Below, piece by piece: positions 25,943-34,683 of a stretch of DNA of 50,158 nt. This DNA is from Ruminococcus sp. (lineage in GTDB: Bacteria; Bacillota; Clostridia; Oscillospirales; Ruminococcaceae). The DNA lies in contig JAFQHO010000051.1 in assembly GCA_017397925.1 (NCBI GenBank), positions 1-50,158 on the forward strand, written 5' to 3'. The notes under the pieces are model-generated. The model was given only the letters and a program-made list of their open reading frames with translations. It was not told the origin of the DNA and made no database searches. The position numbers and the translations under genes were made by a program. Each line of letters starts with the position of its first letter. Position 1 is the stretch's first letter.

Positions 25943-27799
25943 TTAATTAAAATAAACTTTATACCATACGAGGAATATGAAAACTGTCCATATTCTTCTG
26001 CTATTGTCGGATTTACCGTCTTTGTGGTCGTCAAGCAGCTTTATAAGCGGCTCTATATTGAAGAATTGTGCCGCATTTTCGCTTTCAAAGGCTTCGCGGA
26101 CGATATTATAATACTTATCCTCTTTCAGCCATACCCTTATAGGCACAGGGAATCCCAGCTTTTTCTTTGCCGCCGTTTTTGCCGTGCTGTCGGGAGTGTC
26201 CATTTTTGCCGCAAGACGCATCGCATATTTAGTTATATATTTTGTGTCATCAGTTCTGTTCTTGTGAGTTACGCGGTATTTCGTGGGAATCTGCTCAGCA
26301 AGCGCCATAACCTCTTTGTCAAGGAATGGGACGCGAAGCTCTAAAGAGTTCGCCATACTCATTTTGTCAGCCTTGAGAAGAATATCCCCAGCCATCCACA
26401 TATGCAGGTCGAGATACTGCATTTTTGTGACGTCATCTTTGCCCTTTACACGGCTGTAATAGGGCTTTGTAAGCTCCATAGGGTGGGGAGCCTCCGTTGT
26501 GATTTTAAGCAGGTTTTTACGCTCCTCAGGGGTAAATATATAGGCGTTGCCGATAAATCGCTCCTCAACGGTTTTGCCCTTGCGGACGAAGAAGTTAACG
26601 CCGCGCTTTGCAGGGAGCTTTTCTGCGGCTTTGCAGATGCCCTTGCGCAGGGACATAGGCAGCTTGTCGTAGAGCGTACCATCGGGATCGCTGTACACGT
26701 TGTAGCCGCCGAAAATTTCATCGGCACCCTCTCCCGAAAGCACCACTTTAAGCCGTTCAGAGGCTATATTACACACGAAATAGAGTGCAACAGCCGAGGG
26801 GTCTGCAAGGGGTTCGTCCATATGATACTGTATCTTTTCAAGGCTGCCCCAGTACTCCTCGGGAGTGATAACCTTGCTTGTATTTTCCTTGCCTATAGCC
26901 TTGGAAAACTCCTTTGCCCAGCCGATTTCGTTGTATTTTTCGTCATCGCCGAAGCCTACGGTAAAGGTCTTGTCAACCTCAGCCACAGCCGCAGCATAGC
27001 TGGAATCTACGCCGCTTGAAAGGAAGGAGCCAACCTCAACATCGGCTATTTTATGGGCTTCTACCGAGTCCTTGAAGGTGTCTGAAATACGCTGTACCCA
27101 TTCTTCAAGAGAAGGCTTTTCATCGGCATTGAAATTGACATCCCAATAGCGCTTTATCTGCAATTTACCGTCCTTTAAGGTAAAATAATGGGCAGGCATA
27201 AGCTTATAGACATTCTTGAAAAAGGTGTCCTTTGTGGGGGAATACTGGAATGTGAGGTAGTTTTCAAGAGCCTCTGTATTAAGCTCTTTTTTAAATTCGG
27301 GATGTGCAAGAAAGCTCTTGATTTCAGAGCCGAACATAAAGGTTTTTCCCATTATACCGTAATATAACGGCTTTATTCCGAAGAAGTCACGGGCGCCGAA
27401 AAGCTCCTTTTTGTTCTTATCCCAAATGACAAAAGCAAACATTCCGCGGAGCATATTCAGCAGCTTTTCGCCGTATTCCTCATAGCCGTGAATAAGCACC
27501 TCTGTATCGGTATTCGTCTTGAAAATATGGCCTTTTTTTCCCAATTCTTCGCGTATTTCACGGTAGTTGTATATCTCCCCGTTGAATACGATTACAAGAG
27601 AGCGGTCCTCGTTGAAAATGGGCTGGTCGCCTGAGGATGAAACGTCGATAATGCTCAATCTGCGGTGTCCCAGAGCTATATCGCTGTCAACGTAGCTGCC
27701 CTCTGCATCGGGGCCACGGTGGCGGATTTTGTCCATCATATCGACGATTACCCTGTCTGCGTTGTCTATTTTATTGGTAAAGCCTGTAATTCCGCACAT
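25943..27799 (-). CDS. asnB: Asparagine synthase (glutamine-hydrolysing)
   Basis: The 618-residue protein has the class II glutaminase domain with Cys2 as nucleophile after Met removal (MCGITGFTNK, RHRGPDAEG, GHRRLSIID, VVFNGEIYNYREI in a slightly different form). The synthetase domain contains VGSFLSSGVDSSYAA (PP-loop SGVDSS) and VVLSGEGADEIFGGY. It makes asparagine from aspartate, glutamine and ATP. It heads the minus-strand cluster asnB, HD hydrolase, pyrB; all relate to aspartate or glutamine use, if the HD enzyme is set aside. No T-box was recognised upstream. Confidence 0.95.
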   Translation of the reverse strand: MCGITGFTNKIDNADRVIVDMMDKIRHRGPDAEGSYVDSDIALGHRRLSIIDVSSSGDQPIFNEDRSLVIVFNGEIYNYREIREELGKKGHIFKTNTDTEVLIHGYEEYGEKLLNMLRGMFAFVIWDKNKKELFGARDFFGIKPLYYGIMGKTFMFGSEIKSFLAHPEFKKELNTEALENYLTFQYSPTKDTFFKNVYKLMPAHYFTLKDGKLQIKRYWDVNFNADEKPSLEEWVQRISDTFKDSVEAHKIADVEVGSFLSSGVDSSYAAAVAEVDKTFTVGFGDDEKYNEIGWAKEFSKAIGKENTSKVITPEEYWGSLEKIQYHMDEPLADPSAVALYFVCNIASERLKVVLSGEGADEIFGGYNVYSDPDGTLYDKLPMSLRKGICKAAEKLPAKRGVNFFVRKGKTVEERFIGNAYIFTPEERKNLLKITTEAPHPMELTKPYYSRVKGKDDVTKMQYLDLHMWMAGDILLKADKMSMANSLELRVPFLDKEVMALAEQIPTKYRVTHKNRTDDTKYITKYAMRLAAKMDTPDSTAKTAAKKKLGFPVPIRVWLKEDKYYNIVREAFESENAAQFFNIEPLIKLLDDHKDGKSDNSRRIWTVFIFLVWYKVYFN

Positions 27800-27894
27800 A
27801 AATATACCTCATTAGTACCTTATAAAATCTAAAACTTTATATTTCTATTTATATAAATTCAAAAGGGTAGTTTATCACCAAAGAGGACAACCTA

Positions 27895-28021
27895 CGGGGC
27901 AAAAGGGAGGGAAAAACAAAACTGGCACAAAAGTCGGCATTTCCCTCCCTTTTTCCCCTACGGTTTTCCTCTCTGGACTCTCTTTTCCCTTTCCCCTTTT
28001 TCCCTCCCTTTGCCGACTTTT
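27895..28021. repeat. Polypurine/polypyrimidine tract with nested inverted repeats
   Basis: AAAGGGAGGGAAAAA (27902-27916) is matched by TTTTTCCCTCCCTTT (27997-28011), and by a second pyrimidine copy at 27940-27954. AAAAGTCGGCA (27929-27939) pairs with TGCCGACTTTT (28011-28021). Between them the plus strand is nearly all pyrimidine. No gene is supported here. A further TATGAAAA/TTTTCATA hairpin follows at 28041-28065. Confidence 0.65.
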
Positions 28022-28301
28022 GAACTCGGGGATTGTTACATATGAAAAAGTCAAGTCTTTTCATACGGGGCAGGTGGTCTTTTCAGAAGTTTGTTGTTAA
28101 ATACGTATATCAAACGTTCAAATAGATACTTAGTTAATATAAAGTTTTAAAAATTACAAAGTATTAGTCATTTTTTCTCACTATATATTATACTACATTT
28201 TTTTCAAATTTGCAACAGTAATAGAAATTTTTTTGAAATTGTCATTTTACTGTATTGATTTAAATTGATAAATCGCTTTCATTGCACATCCCCCTCTATA
28301 T

Positions 28302-28379
28302 AAGGGCAAAAATCGCTCTTTTTTCAACCAAAAATGGTTGATTATTGAAAAATAATTTTTATTTTCTCTCTTTTCACTA
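28302..28379. repeat. Flank-pair repeat without the central hairpin (second copy of the 8965-9207 flanks)
   Basis: 28302-28343 matches the reverse complement of 9166-9207 (AAGGGCAAAAAT, then TTTTTTCAACCAAAAATGG). 28346-28379 matches the reverse complement of 8965-8998 (TGAAAAATAATTTT, then TTTTCACTA). Only 2 bases separate the halves here, against about 167 in the other copy. The rest of 28066-28560 is AT-rich with no gene seen. Confidence 0.7.
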
Positions 28380-28576
28380 ATTATAAACAAGCAAATTTAT
28401 TGATGCTACACAATTTTATAGTAATATCAGTTGTTATTCTAAGTTATATATTATGATTTTATCCCCTTTTATACCTATATAATAAAAAAGGCTTCAAAAC
28501 AGGTGAATTTTCCGAAAAAAAGTGTCGTTTTATATATAACAGTGTATAACAGTTAGTCTTAGATAACAAAAAGGTA

Positions 28577-28619
28577 TTGACTTTTCTGTGCTAACTGTGT
28601 ATACTGTATATATACAGTA
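28577..28619 (+). promoter_or_regulatory. Promoter and palindromic operator of the GntR/ABC operon
   Basis: TTGACT (28577-28582) and TATACT (28600-28605) are 17 bases apart. A perfect 18-bp palindrome, TACTGTATATATACAGTA (28602-28619), overlaps the -10 and ends just before the AGAGAGGTG ribosome binding site. Related half-sites (ATAACAGTGTATAACAG) lie upstream at about 28534-28554. The layout suggests autorepression by the GntR protein encoded directly downstream. Confidence 0.8.
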
Positions 28620-28634
28620 AAGAGAGGTGATACA

Positions 28635-29000
28635 GTGAACATCTTCATTGATAACAGAAGCGGCACTCCCATTTACGATCAGATATATAAACAAGTAAAA
28701 AATCTGATAATCAGCGGCGAGCTAAAGGAAAATGATCCACTCCCCTCTATCAGAAGTCTTGCTAAGGATCTGCGAATAAGCGTGGTGACTACGAAACGAG
28801 CCTACGATGAGCTTGAACAGGAGGGATTTATCTATACACTTCCTGCAAAGGGTTGTTTTGTTGCCCCGAAAAATACGGAAATGCTCCGTGAGGAAAATCT
28901 GAAGAAAATTGAGGAGTTAATTGAACAGATAAAACAGTTGGCGGCTTCCTGCAATTTATCCACAGATGATATAATTGATATGATAAAATTTAATGAATAG
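28635..29000 (+). CDS. GntR-family transcriptional regulator, YtrA type
   Basis: The 121-residue protein is a winged helix of the GntR family (SGTPIYDQIYKQVKNLIISG, DPLPSIRSLAKDLRISVVTTKRAYDELEQEGF) followed by only a short two-helix tail. That is the YtrA subfamily, whose members repress linked ABC transporter operons. It starts 16 bases after an 18-bp palindromic operator and is followed after 11 bases by the ABC ATPase, so it is the first gene of the operon. Confidence 0.92.
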   Translation: MNIFIDNRSGTPIYDQIYKQVKNLIISGELKENDPLPSIRSLAKDLRISVVTTKRAYDELEQEGFIYTLPAKGCFVAPKNTEMLREENLKKIEELIEQIKQLAASCNLSTDDIIDMIKFNE

Positions 29001-29011
29001 GAGAATAAATT

Positions 29012-29845
29012 ATGAATGCTATTGAAATTAAAAATCTTACAAAAAGCTACAAGGGTTTCACTCTTGATAATGTTTCACTAAATCTGCCAAATGGCTGTAT
29101 TATGGGACTTATCGGTGAAAACGGTGCAGGTAAATCCACTACTATAAAAATGCTTCTTGATATTGTCCGCCCTGACAGCGGCGAAATCAAAATATTCGGC
29201 GAGGAACGCTCTGCTGTCCAGAAAAACGACATCGGCGTTGTTCTCGATGAGGTGGGAATCCCCGAAAGCTTCACCGTAAAGGACATCAACGCTGTTATGA
29301 AACACAGCTTTACCAACTGGAACGAGCAGACTTTTTCCAAATATATGGCGAAATTCAGACTCCCCGAAAAGAAAGCTTTCAGAACTTTCTCAAAGGGTAT
29401 GAAAATGAAAATGGGTATTGCTATTGCCCTTTCTCACGACGCAAAACTGCTTATTCTCGATGAGCCTACAAGCGGACTTGATCCTGTTGTACGTGATGAA
29501 ATCGTGGAAATCCTCAACGATTTCACAAGAGATGAGAGCCATTCAATCCTCATTTCCTCACATATTGTCAGCGACCTTGAAAAAATCTGCGATTATATCG
29601 CTTTTCTCCACAACGGCAAGCTTATGCTTTGCGAGGAAAAGGACAGACTTTTAGAGCAGTTCTGCTTTATCAACACAACAGAGGATATGCTCAGAGAGCT
29701 TGATAAATCTGCAATAATCGGCAAAAAATCCAATAAATTCGGCGTTGAGGCTATCGTAGACAGGGAGAAAATCCCCCACTCATTCAACACACAACCCGTT
29801 ACAATCGAAGAATTATTTGTATTTATGGTTAAGGAGGACAAGTAA
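29012..29845 (+). CDS. ABC transporter ATP-binding protein
   Basis: The 277-residue ATPase has Walker A GENGAGKSTTIKM, a signature motif written FSKGMKMKMGIAIAL in place of LSGGQ, Walker B LLILDEPTSGLDP, and the switch ISSHIVSDLEKI. Its closest functional classes are exporter ATPases of the YtrB/BcrA/PmtA type. It lies between the GntR regulator and two permeases. The last base precedes the ATG of the first permease directly. The substrate is unknown; antimicrobial or membrane-active peptides are the usual guess for this layout. Confidence 0.92.
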   Translation: MNAIEIKNLTKSYKGFTLDNVSLNLPNGCIMGLIGENGAGKSTTIKMLLDIVRPDSGEIKIFGEERSAVQKNDIGVVLDEVGIPESFTVKDINAVMKHSFTNWNEQTFSKYMAKFRLPEKKAFRTFSKGMKMKMGIAIALSHDAKLLILDEPTSGLDPVVRDEIVEILNDFTRDESHSILISSHIVSDLEKICDYIAFLHNGKLMLCEEKDRLLEQFCFINTTEDMLRELDKSAIIGKKSNKFGVEAIVDREKIPHSFNTQPVTIEELFVFMVKEDK

Positions 29846-30478
29846 ATGAAAGCTTTGTTATTAAAGGAATTGTTAATGATAAAACAGCGTATGGTTATGT
29901 TTATATTATTCATTGTAATTTTCTGTGGAATTGGTCTTACCGGAAACTGCGGTGTATTGTCTATAATGTCCGCATTCTTCGGAATGTTCCTGTTCGGTCA
30001 TCTTAACTATGATGAACAGTCAAAATGGCATATATACTCCATTGCAATGCCCTATGGAAGAAAAACTATTGTTTCTTCAAAATATATGGCTATGATAATA
30101 TCCGCTGTTTTCTCAACTGTACTGGCTGTTGTTACTCTTACCGCTGCCGCTGCTTTGGGTAAAGCTGAACTCTCAGCTGAGCTTTCCATTATCTACGTTG
30201 CCACATCATTGGTTATTGGTCTTGTTTATCCTTCATTGCTTCTTCCTGTTGCATTTAAATTCAACTCTGAAAAGAGCAGAATGGTTATGATTTTGGTAAG
30301 TGCTATTATGGGTGGTTTATTGGGAGTATGTATGTCATCTGATTTCACAACAAAGATTCTTGAAAAACTCTCAAAGTATTCCAGTATTCTGCCATTTATT
30401 CTCCTTGCTGTTGCTGTTGTTCTTTTTGCTATTTCATGGTTTGCTTCCGTGAAGATTTATGAGAAAAGGGATTTGTAA
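29846..30478 (+). CDS. ABC-2 type permease (first of a tandem pair)
   Basis: The 210-residue protein has about six membrane helices and resembles the ABC2_membrane_5 family. It begins MKALLLKELLMIKQRM and carries the family-like NYDEQSKWHIYSIAMPYGRK segment after the second helix. Its last 11 codons are identical in DNA to those of the next gene (30445-30478 versus 31086-31119). It is translationally joined to the ATPase and starts immediately after that gene's stop. It probably pairs with the next permease as a heterodimer. Confidence 0.85.
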   Translation: MKALLLKELLMIKQRMVMFILFIVIFCGIGLTGNCGVLSIMSAFFGMFLFGHLNYDEQSKWHIYSIAMPYGRKTIVSSKYMAMIISAVFSTVLAVVTLTAAAALGKAELSAELSIIYVATSLVIGLVYPSLLLPVAFKFNSEKSRMVMILVSAIMGGLLGVCMSSDFTTKILEKLSKYSSILPFILLAVAVVLFAISWFASVKIYEKRDL

Positions 30479-30495
30479 AGTGAGGAAAAGTAAAA

Positions 30496-31119
30496 ATGAA
30501 AGCTTTGTTATTAAAAGAATTCTTGTTATTAAGAATGTATAAGGTTTGGTTTATTATTTTAATAGCAATTTTCGGATTATTAGGCATTTTCGTTCCTTAT
30601 GCATCGCTTTTTATTCCATTGTTTTTATCGACAGCAATTTGCGGAAATACAAATAATGATGAAAAAAGCAAATGGACGGTATATTCACAATCTCTGCCTT
30701 TTGAACGTAAGGAATATGTATATGCAAAGTATATTTCAGCATTTATCATGGCACTTGCAGGAGTTGTTATAATTGTTGTAACCGCCTTAATTTCGTTTCT
30801 TTTTGAAAATCCATTATTCGATATTAAACTTTTATTTTTCCTGTGTGCCGTTTCTGTTGGAATATCTCTTGTGCCTCTTTCGGTATATCTTCCCTTTTCA
30901 TACACATTTAATTCACAGGTTAGCGGAATTGTTCTTGCAATCGTATACTTCGGAGCAATGATGTTTCTGCCCATTGTGTTTCTCACATGTATTATGGGTG
31001 AACTGCTCGGAGTGGTTCATACCATTTCAACATCATTAATTGCCATGGCTGTTATTATTGCAGTTTTCCTGCTTTCGTGGTTTATTTCCGTGAAGATTTA
31101 TGAGAAAAGGGATTTGTAA
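30496..31119 (+). CDS. ABC-2 type permease (second of a tandem pair)
   Basis: The 207-residue paralogue of the preceding gene has the same six-helix plan, the same MKALLLKE start, a matching NNDEKSKWTVYSQSLPFERK segment and the same SVKIYEKRDL end. The middle has diverged strongly while both ends are near identical in DNA, which points to tandem duplication with selection or conversion at the ends. A terminator follows after 7 bases, closing the operon. Confidence 0.85.
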   Translation: MKALLLKEFLLLRMYKVWFIILIAIFGLLGIFVPYASLFIPLFLSTAICGNTNNDEKSKWTVYSQSLPFERKEYVYAKYISAFIMALAGVVIIVVTALISFLFENPLFDIKLLFFLCAVSVGISLVPLSVYLPFSYTFNSQVSGIVLAIVYFGAMMFLPIVFLTCIMGELLGVVHTISTSLIAMAVIIAVFLLSWFISVKIYEKRDL

Positions 31120-31126
31120 TAAAAAC

Positions 31127-31154
31127 AAAAATGCACCTCAACGGGTGCATTTTT
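31127..31154. terminator. Terminator after the ABC operon
   Basis: AAAAATGCACC (31127-31137) and GGTGCATTTTT (31144-31154) form an 11-bp stem with A- and T-tracts, usable in both directions. It serves the plus-strand ABC operon and the minus-strand FkbM gene, whose stop is at 31157. Confidence 0.88.
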
Positions 31155-31156
31155 CA

Positions 31157-32221
31157 TTATAATGTAGCATATAAATTTGTTTCCCAGGCAGGAATATAAA
31201 GCTGATGACGAATATACAGCTTATAATTGGGATTGAGCATCTTTATAAGCAGGGGCAATTCAAATATATCCTCGTTTCTGTGATAAAGAGATATCATAAG
31301 CTTTGGGGAATAACGCGCTATTGTCTGCGCTGCACCCCATATTGCCTCTCTCTCAAAACCCTCAACGTCCATTTTTATTATAGTCGCTGCCTTGCGTCCC
31401 AGAATACTGTCAACTGAACGGGCGGAAATTAAATTCTCGGAATCTGCTGAAATAGCTGACTGTCTGCCTGCCTTTGCAGCAAAGGGAAGCTCTGTATCTA
31501 CACACCAAGCCGCAGAATTATAAGTATATACCTGCTTCATTCCGTCTACAAACTTCATAAGCTTCTTATAATTCTTCTTATCAGGCTCTACTGCGTAAAT
31601 TCCTGCATATCTGCCGTGGGTGAATTCCAGCACCTCGCGGATTGTATCGCCGTTATATGCGCCTAAATCAACGTATGTCTCTCCCATATGAGGCTTGATT
31701 ATTTCGCGGTATATCTCCGATTTGGGTGTTGTTACTGCGTCAAGATAGCTTATATCTCCGCTTATCTTGAAGTTAATGATATTGGCGTATACCTTGCGTG
31801 AATAATCGTCTGCAAGGCTGTCATAGACCGTCTGGAGCTTCTCTGCGTTCTGTACGCAATATTCATAGGTGAATAATCCGCCGCCTGTTACGGGGACATC
31901 GGGGACGTAAAGGGTATGCTTTGCCGCTATTTCGTGAATTCTGTCAACTATTGACTGGTATCCTGCCGCAAATGCAAGGACTACTACAAAATCATCCTCT
32001 ATTTCCTCTACCTCGGAGAGCTTCATCACCTTGTAGCCCTCAAAGGAATGGCCTCTTACAAAGTCATCGCTGGCAAATATGCCTTTCAGCTGTATGCCTG
32101 CCTTGCGGAATACGGACATTATTTTCAAGGCTCCGTCGCCCATACCGTATATATATATCGGTCTTGTTTCCGCTTTGAGCTTTGCCCAGGCGGTTTCTTT
32201 TTCTTTTATAAAGGAAATCAT
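31157..32221 (-). CDS. FkbM-family methyltransferase with N-terminal nucleotide-binding-like region
   Basis: The 354-residue protein has a C-terminal FkbM methyltransferase domain: YVDLGAYNGDTIREVLEF (SAM motif I), IYAVEPDKKNYKKL and the FkbM hallmark IIKMDVEGFEREAIWGA. The N-terminal 130 residues start IYIYGMGDGALKI and GIFASDDFVRG, a Rossmann-like fold often found in front of sugar-modifying enzymes. FkbM enzymes O-methylate hydroxyls of glycans or natural products. No glycan cluster is adjacent, so the substrate is open. The start has a GGAG about 13 bases away, longer than usual. Confidence 0.85.
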   Translation of the reverse strand: MISFIKEKETAWAKLKAETRPIYIYGMGDGALKIMSVFRKAGIQLKGIFASDDFVRGHSFEGYKVMKLSEVEEIEDDFVVVLAFAAGYQSIVDRIHEIAAKHTLYVPDVPVTGGGLFTYEYCVQNAEKLQTVYDSLADDYSRKVYANIINFKISGDISYLDAVTTPKSEIYREIIKPHMGETYVDLGAYNGDTIREVLEFTHGRYAGIYAVEPDKKNYKKLMKFVDGMKQVYTYNSAAWCVDTELPFAAKAGRQSAISADSENLISARSVDSILGRKAATIIKMDVEGFEREAIWGAAQTIARYSPKLMISLYHRNEDIFELPLLIKMLNPNYKLYIRHQLYIPAWETNLYATL

Positions 32222-32252
32222 ATTCTTCTACTACTCCGAAAAAATCATATTA

Positions 32253-32663
32253 TCAGAAAAGGTCTGAATCTACCGAAACATCATCGGATATATCACCGGG
32301 GATAACTCCAACCATATCACGGCCGCGTATGCCGTATCTGTCACGCATATTGTTCATATGCTTGTCTATAAGATTGGATACCTGACGGACGCACTTTATG
32401 CTCTTTACTTCCTTGGTGGGAGTATCTGCGTCCTTACTGTGAATAACTATTGTTCCGCAGCCGAATAATCTCTGGAAAAATGGACGCTGTACGCTCTTGT
32501 CTATTATCTTGTACAGGTCGATTTCGTCCTCTTCAACATTGAAAAAACCTACTCTTGTTATAAACTTTGTTGAGGTGAGATAATATCTTGTAAATGAAAG
32601 GGGCAATCCAAAAAGTGTACGCTTTTTATCAGTCCATACGTATTTTATTTCTTCTTTAGCCAT
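32253..32663 (-). CDS. Small cytosolic PH-domain (bPH_2-like) protein
   Basis: The 136-residue protein lacks membrane helices. Residues about 8-100 read as a bacterial PH domain (FTRYYLTSTKFITRVGFF, EEDEIDLYKIIDKSVQRPFF, CGTIVIHSKD). The strand pattern 'YxLTxxxFxxxxGFFxxxxDEIxLYKIxD' is typical of DUF304/bPH_2. The tail is Asp-rich. The role is unknown. AAGGAG precedes the ATG and a good promoter lies upstream. It may be co-transcribed with the FkbM gene 31 bases downstream. Confidence 0.72.
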   Translation of the reverse strand: MAKEEIKYVWTDKKRTLFGLPLSFTRYYLTSTKFITRVGFFNVEEDEIDLYKIIDKSVQRPFFQRLFGCGTIVIHSKDADTPTKEVKSIKCVRQVSNLIDKHMNNMRDRYGIRGRDMVGVIPGDISDDVSVDSDLF

Positions 32664-32705
32664 AATAATTCTCCTTTCGGCTTTGGAAATAATATTCCTT
32701 ATACT

Positions 32706-32734
32706 ATTTTACCACAAAATCAGAAATAAGTCAA
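32706..32734 (-). promoter_or_regulatory. Sigma-A type promoter for the small PH-domain gene
   Basis: On the minus strand TTGACT (complement of 32729-32734) and TAAAAT (complement of 32706-32711) are 17 bases apart. Confidence 0.75.
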
Positions 32735-32786
32735 CAGCTATTTAATTAAGAATTCAGAATTATGAGTTAAGAATTTGAAAAATAAA

Positions 32787-32808
32787 CGGGCGGAAAAATA
32801 TCCGCCCG
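32787..32808 (-). terminator. Terminator of glmS
   Basis: CGGGCGGA and TCCGCCCG pair around a 6-base loop, 37 bases after the glmS stop. On the minus strand the T-rich TTTATTTTTC follows. The stem resembles the REP palindromes but has no CCTACA tail. Confidence 0.7.
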
Positions 32809-32844
32809 AAATAGTGCTTTATTAAGACAGATAAACCTGTCTGC

Positions 32845-34683
32845 TTATTCAACTGTTACGCTCTTTGCAAGGTTTCTTGGCTTATCTACGTCAAATCCCT
32901 TTGCTACTGATACATAATATCCAAGAAGCTGGAGAGGTACTACTGAAAGGCTTCCTGCAAAGTGGGGGTCTGTCTGGGGAATGTATACTGTGAAATCAGC
33001 AAGATCCTCCATACCATAGTTGCCGTATGTTGTAAGTCCCATAAGTGACGCACCACGGCTCTTAACCTCAACCATATTGCTTACTGTCTTTTCGTAAAGG
33101 TCAGGCTGTGTGAGAATGCCGATTACGGGTATCTTATCCTCGATAAGGCTGATAGGTCCGTGTTTCAGCTCGCCTGCTGCGTATGCCTCAGAGTGAATAT
33201 AGCTGATTTCCTTCATCTTTAAGCTGCCTTCAAGACCGATTGCATAGTCAATGCCTCTGCCGATAAAGAATGCATCCTTGCAGCCTGCAAGCTTGTTTGC
33301 ATACCACTGGATTCTCTCCTTATCTTCGAGAATTTTCTCAATCTTTTCAGGAATTGTGTTAAGCTCAGCAAGAAGCTCATCGTATACTGACTGCTCCATT
33401 TCCCCTCTTGCAAGTGCAAACTGCATTGCAAGGAGATAACCAGCTATAAGCTGTGTGCTGTATGCCTTTGTTGTTGCAACTGAAATTTCGGGACCTGCAA
33501 GTGTATAGAATACGCTGTCAGCTTCACGGGCAATGGAAGAACCTACAACGTTTACAATACCAAATGTCTTAACGCCTGCTTCCTTGGACATTCTCAGTGC
33601 TGCAAGACTATCGGCTGTTTCGCCTGACTGGCTGATGATGATTACAAGGCTGTTCTTTGCAAGCTTCATCTTTCTGTAGCGGAACTCGGATGCAAGCTCA
33701 ACACGTACAGCAATTGAAGAAAACTCCTCGATAACGTACTGTACTGCCATACCTACGTGATATGCCGAACCACAAGCTACGATGTAAATCTGCTGGATTT
33801 CCTTCATTTCATCCTCAGTAAGTCCGTGCTCACCGAAATCTATTCTTCCGTTCTTTACAACAGAATTGATTGTGTCCTTGATAACCTTGGGCTGCTCGTG
33901 GATTTCCTTAAGCATAAAATGCTCGTATCCGCCCTTCTCAGCTGCCTCAGCATCCCACTTGATTTCAACAAGTTCCTTTTCAATTTCCTCACGGTCAATA
34001 TCATAAAATACAACATTGCCCTTTGTGAGCTTTGCAATTTCCATATTGCCGATGTAGTATACGTTTCTTGTGTACTTAAGAACAGCTGGAACATCAGATG
34101 CAACGTATGTTTCGCCGCCTGTGATACCGATAATCATAGGGCTGTCCTTACGTGCTGTGTAGATTTCGCCGGGGAAATCGTTGAACATTACACAAAGAGC
34201 ATATGAGCCTCTGATACGAATCATTGCTCTTGCAATTGAATCAACAGGGCCCTGGCCATACTTCTTGAAATAGTAGTCGATGAGCTTTACAGCAACCTCT
34301 GTATCTGTCTGAGAATTGAAAGTATATCCGCTTTTTGTAAGCTTTTCTCTCAGTTCCTGGTAATTTTCGATAATTCCGTTATGTACAGCTACAACATTAT
34401 TATCGTCGCTGGAATGGGGATGAGCGTTGAGTGTTGAGGGTTCACCGTGAGTTGCCCAGCGTGTGTGTCCGATACCGCAGCTTCCGCTTACAGCTTCGCC
34501 GTCGTTTGTCATTTTCTTGAGTACCTCAAGCTTACCCTTTGCCTTGATTACTGTGACCTCATCAGAGCCATCGCGTACAGCAATACCTGCTGAGTCATAT
34601 CCTCTGTATTCGAGCTTTGAAAGTCCGTCAAGAAGAATGGGAGCAGCCTGATGATCGCCTGTAAATCCAACAATTCCGCACAT
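32845..34683 (-). CDS. glmS: Glutamine--fructose-6-phosphate aminotransferase (isomerising)
   Basis: GlmS makes glucosamine-6-phosphate, the first step to UDP-GlcNAc for peptidoglycan. The 612-residue protein starts MCGIVGFTGD, giving the N-terminal catalytic Cys. It has the glutaminase motifs RGYDSAGIAV, GHTRWATHGEPS and HNGIIENYQELR. The C-terminal half has two SIS domains (IISQSGETADSLAAL; GRGIDYAIGLEGSLKMKEISYIHSEAYAAGELKHGP, read in parts), and it ends DKPRNLAKSVTVE. The reading frame extends 32 codons upstream, but the ATG at 34683 follows CGGAGG at the proper distance and restores Cys2. The leader shows a GCGGA/TTCCGC hairpin but no recognisable glmS ribozyme. Confidence 0.97.
   Translation of the reverse strand: MCGIVGFTGDHQAAPILLDGLSKLEYRGYDSAGIAVRDGSDEVTVIKAKGKLEVLKKMTNDGEAVSGSCGIGHTRWATHGEPSTLNAHPHSSDDNNVVAVHNGIIENYQELREKLTKSGYTFNSQTDTEVAVKLIDYYFKKYGQGPVDSIARAMIRIRGSYALCVMFNDFPGEIYTARKDSPMIIGITGGETYVASDVPAVLKYTRNVYYIGNMEIAKLTKGNVVFYDIDREEIEKELVEIKWDAEAAEKGGYEHFMLKEIHEQPKVIKDTINSVVKNGRIDFGEHGLTEDEMKEIQQIYIVACGSAYHVGMAVQYVIEEFSSIAVRVELASEFRYRKMKLAKNSLVIIISQSGETADSLAALRMSKEAGVKTFGIVNVVGSSIAREADSVFYTLAGPEISVATTKAYSTQLIAGYLLAMQFALARGEMEQSVYDELLAELNTIPEKIEKILEDKERIQWYANKLAGCKDAFFIGRGIDYAIGLEGSLKMKEISYIHSEAYAAGELKHGPISLIEDKIPVIGILTQPDLYEKTVSNMVEVKSRGASLMGLTTYGNYGMEDLADFTVYIPQTDPHFAGSLSVVPLQLLGYYVSVAKGFDVDKPRNLAKSVTVE

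Noticed and set aside
27800-27850. A T-box or other amino-acid riboswitch upstream of asnB
   Set aside because: No T-box core sequence or specifier structure was recognised; this was judged by eye only.
27849-28064. A 71-codon minus-strand frame rich in Lys, Gly, Arg and Glu
   Set aside because: It is a translation of the purine-rich tract, with no ribosome binding site or recognisable family.
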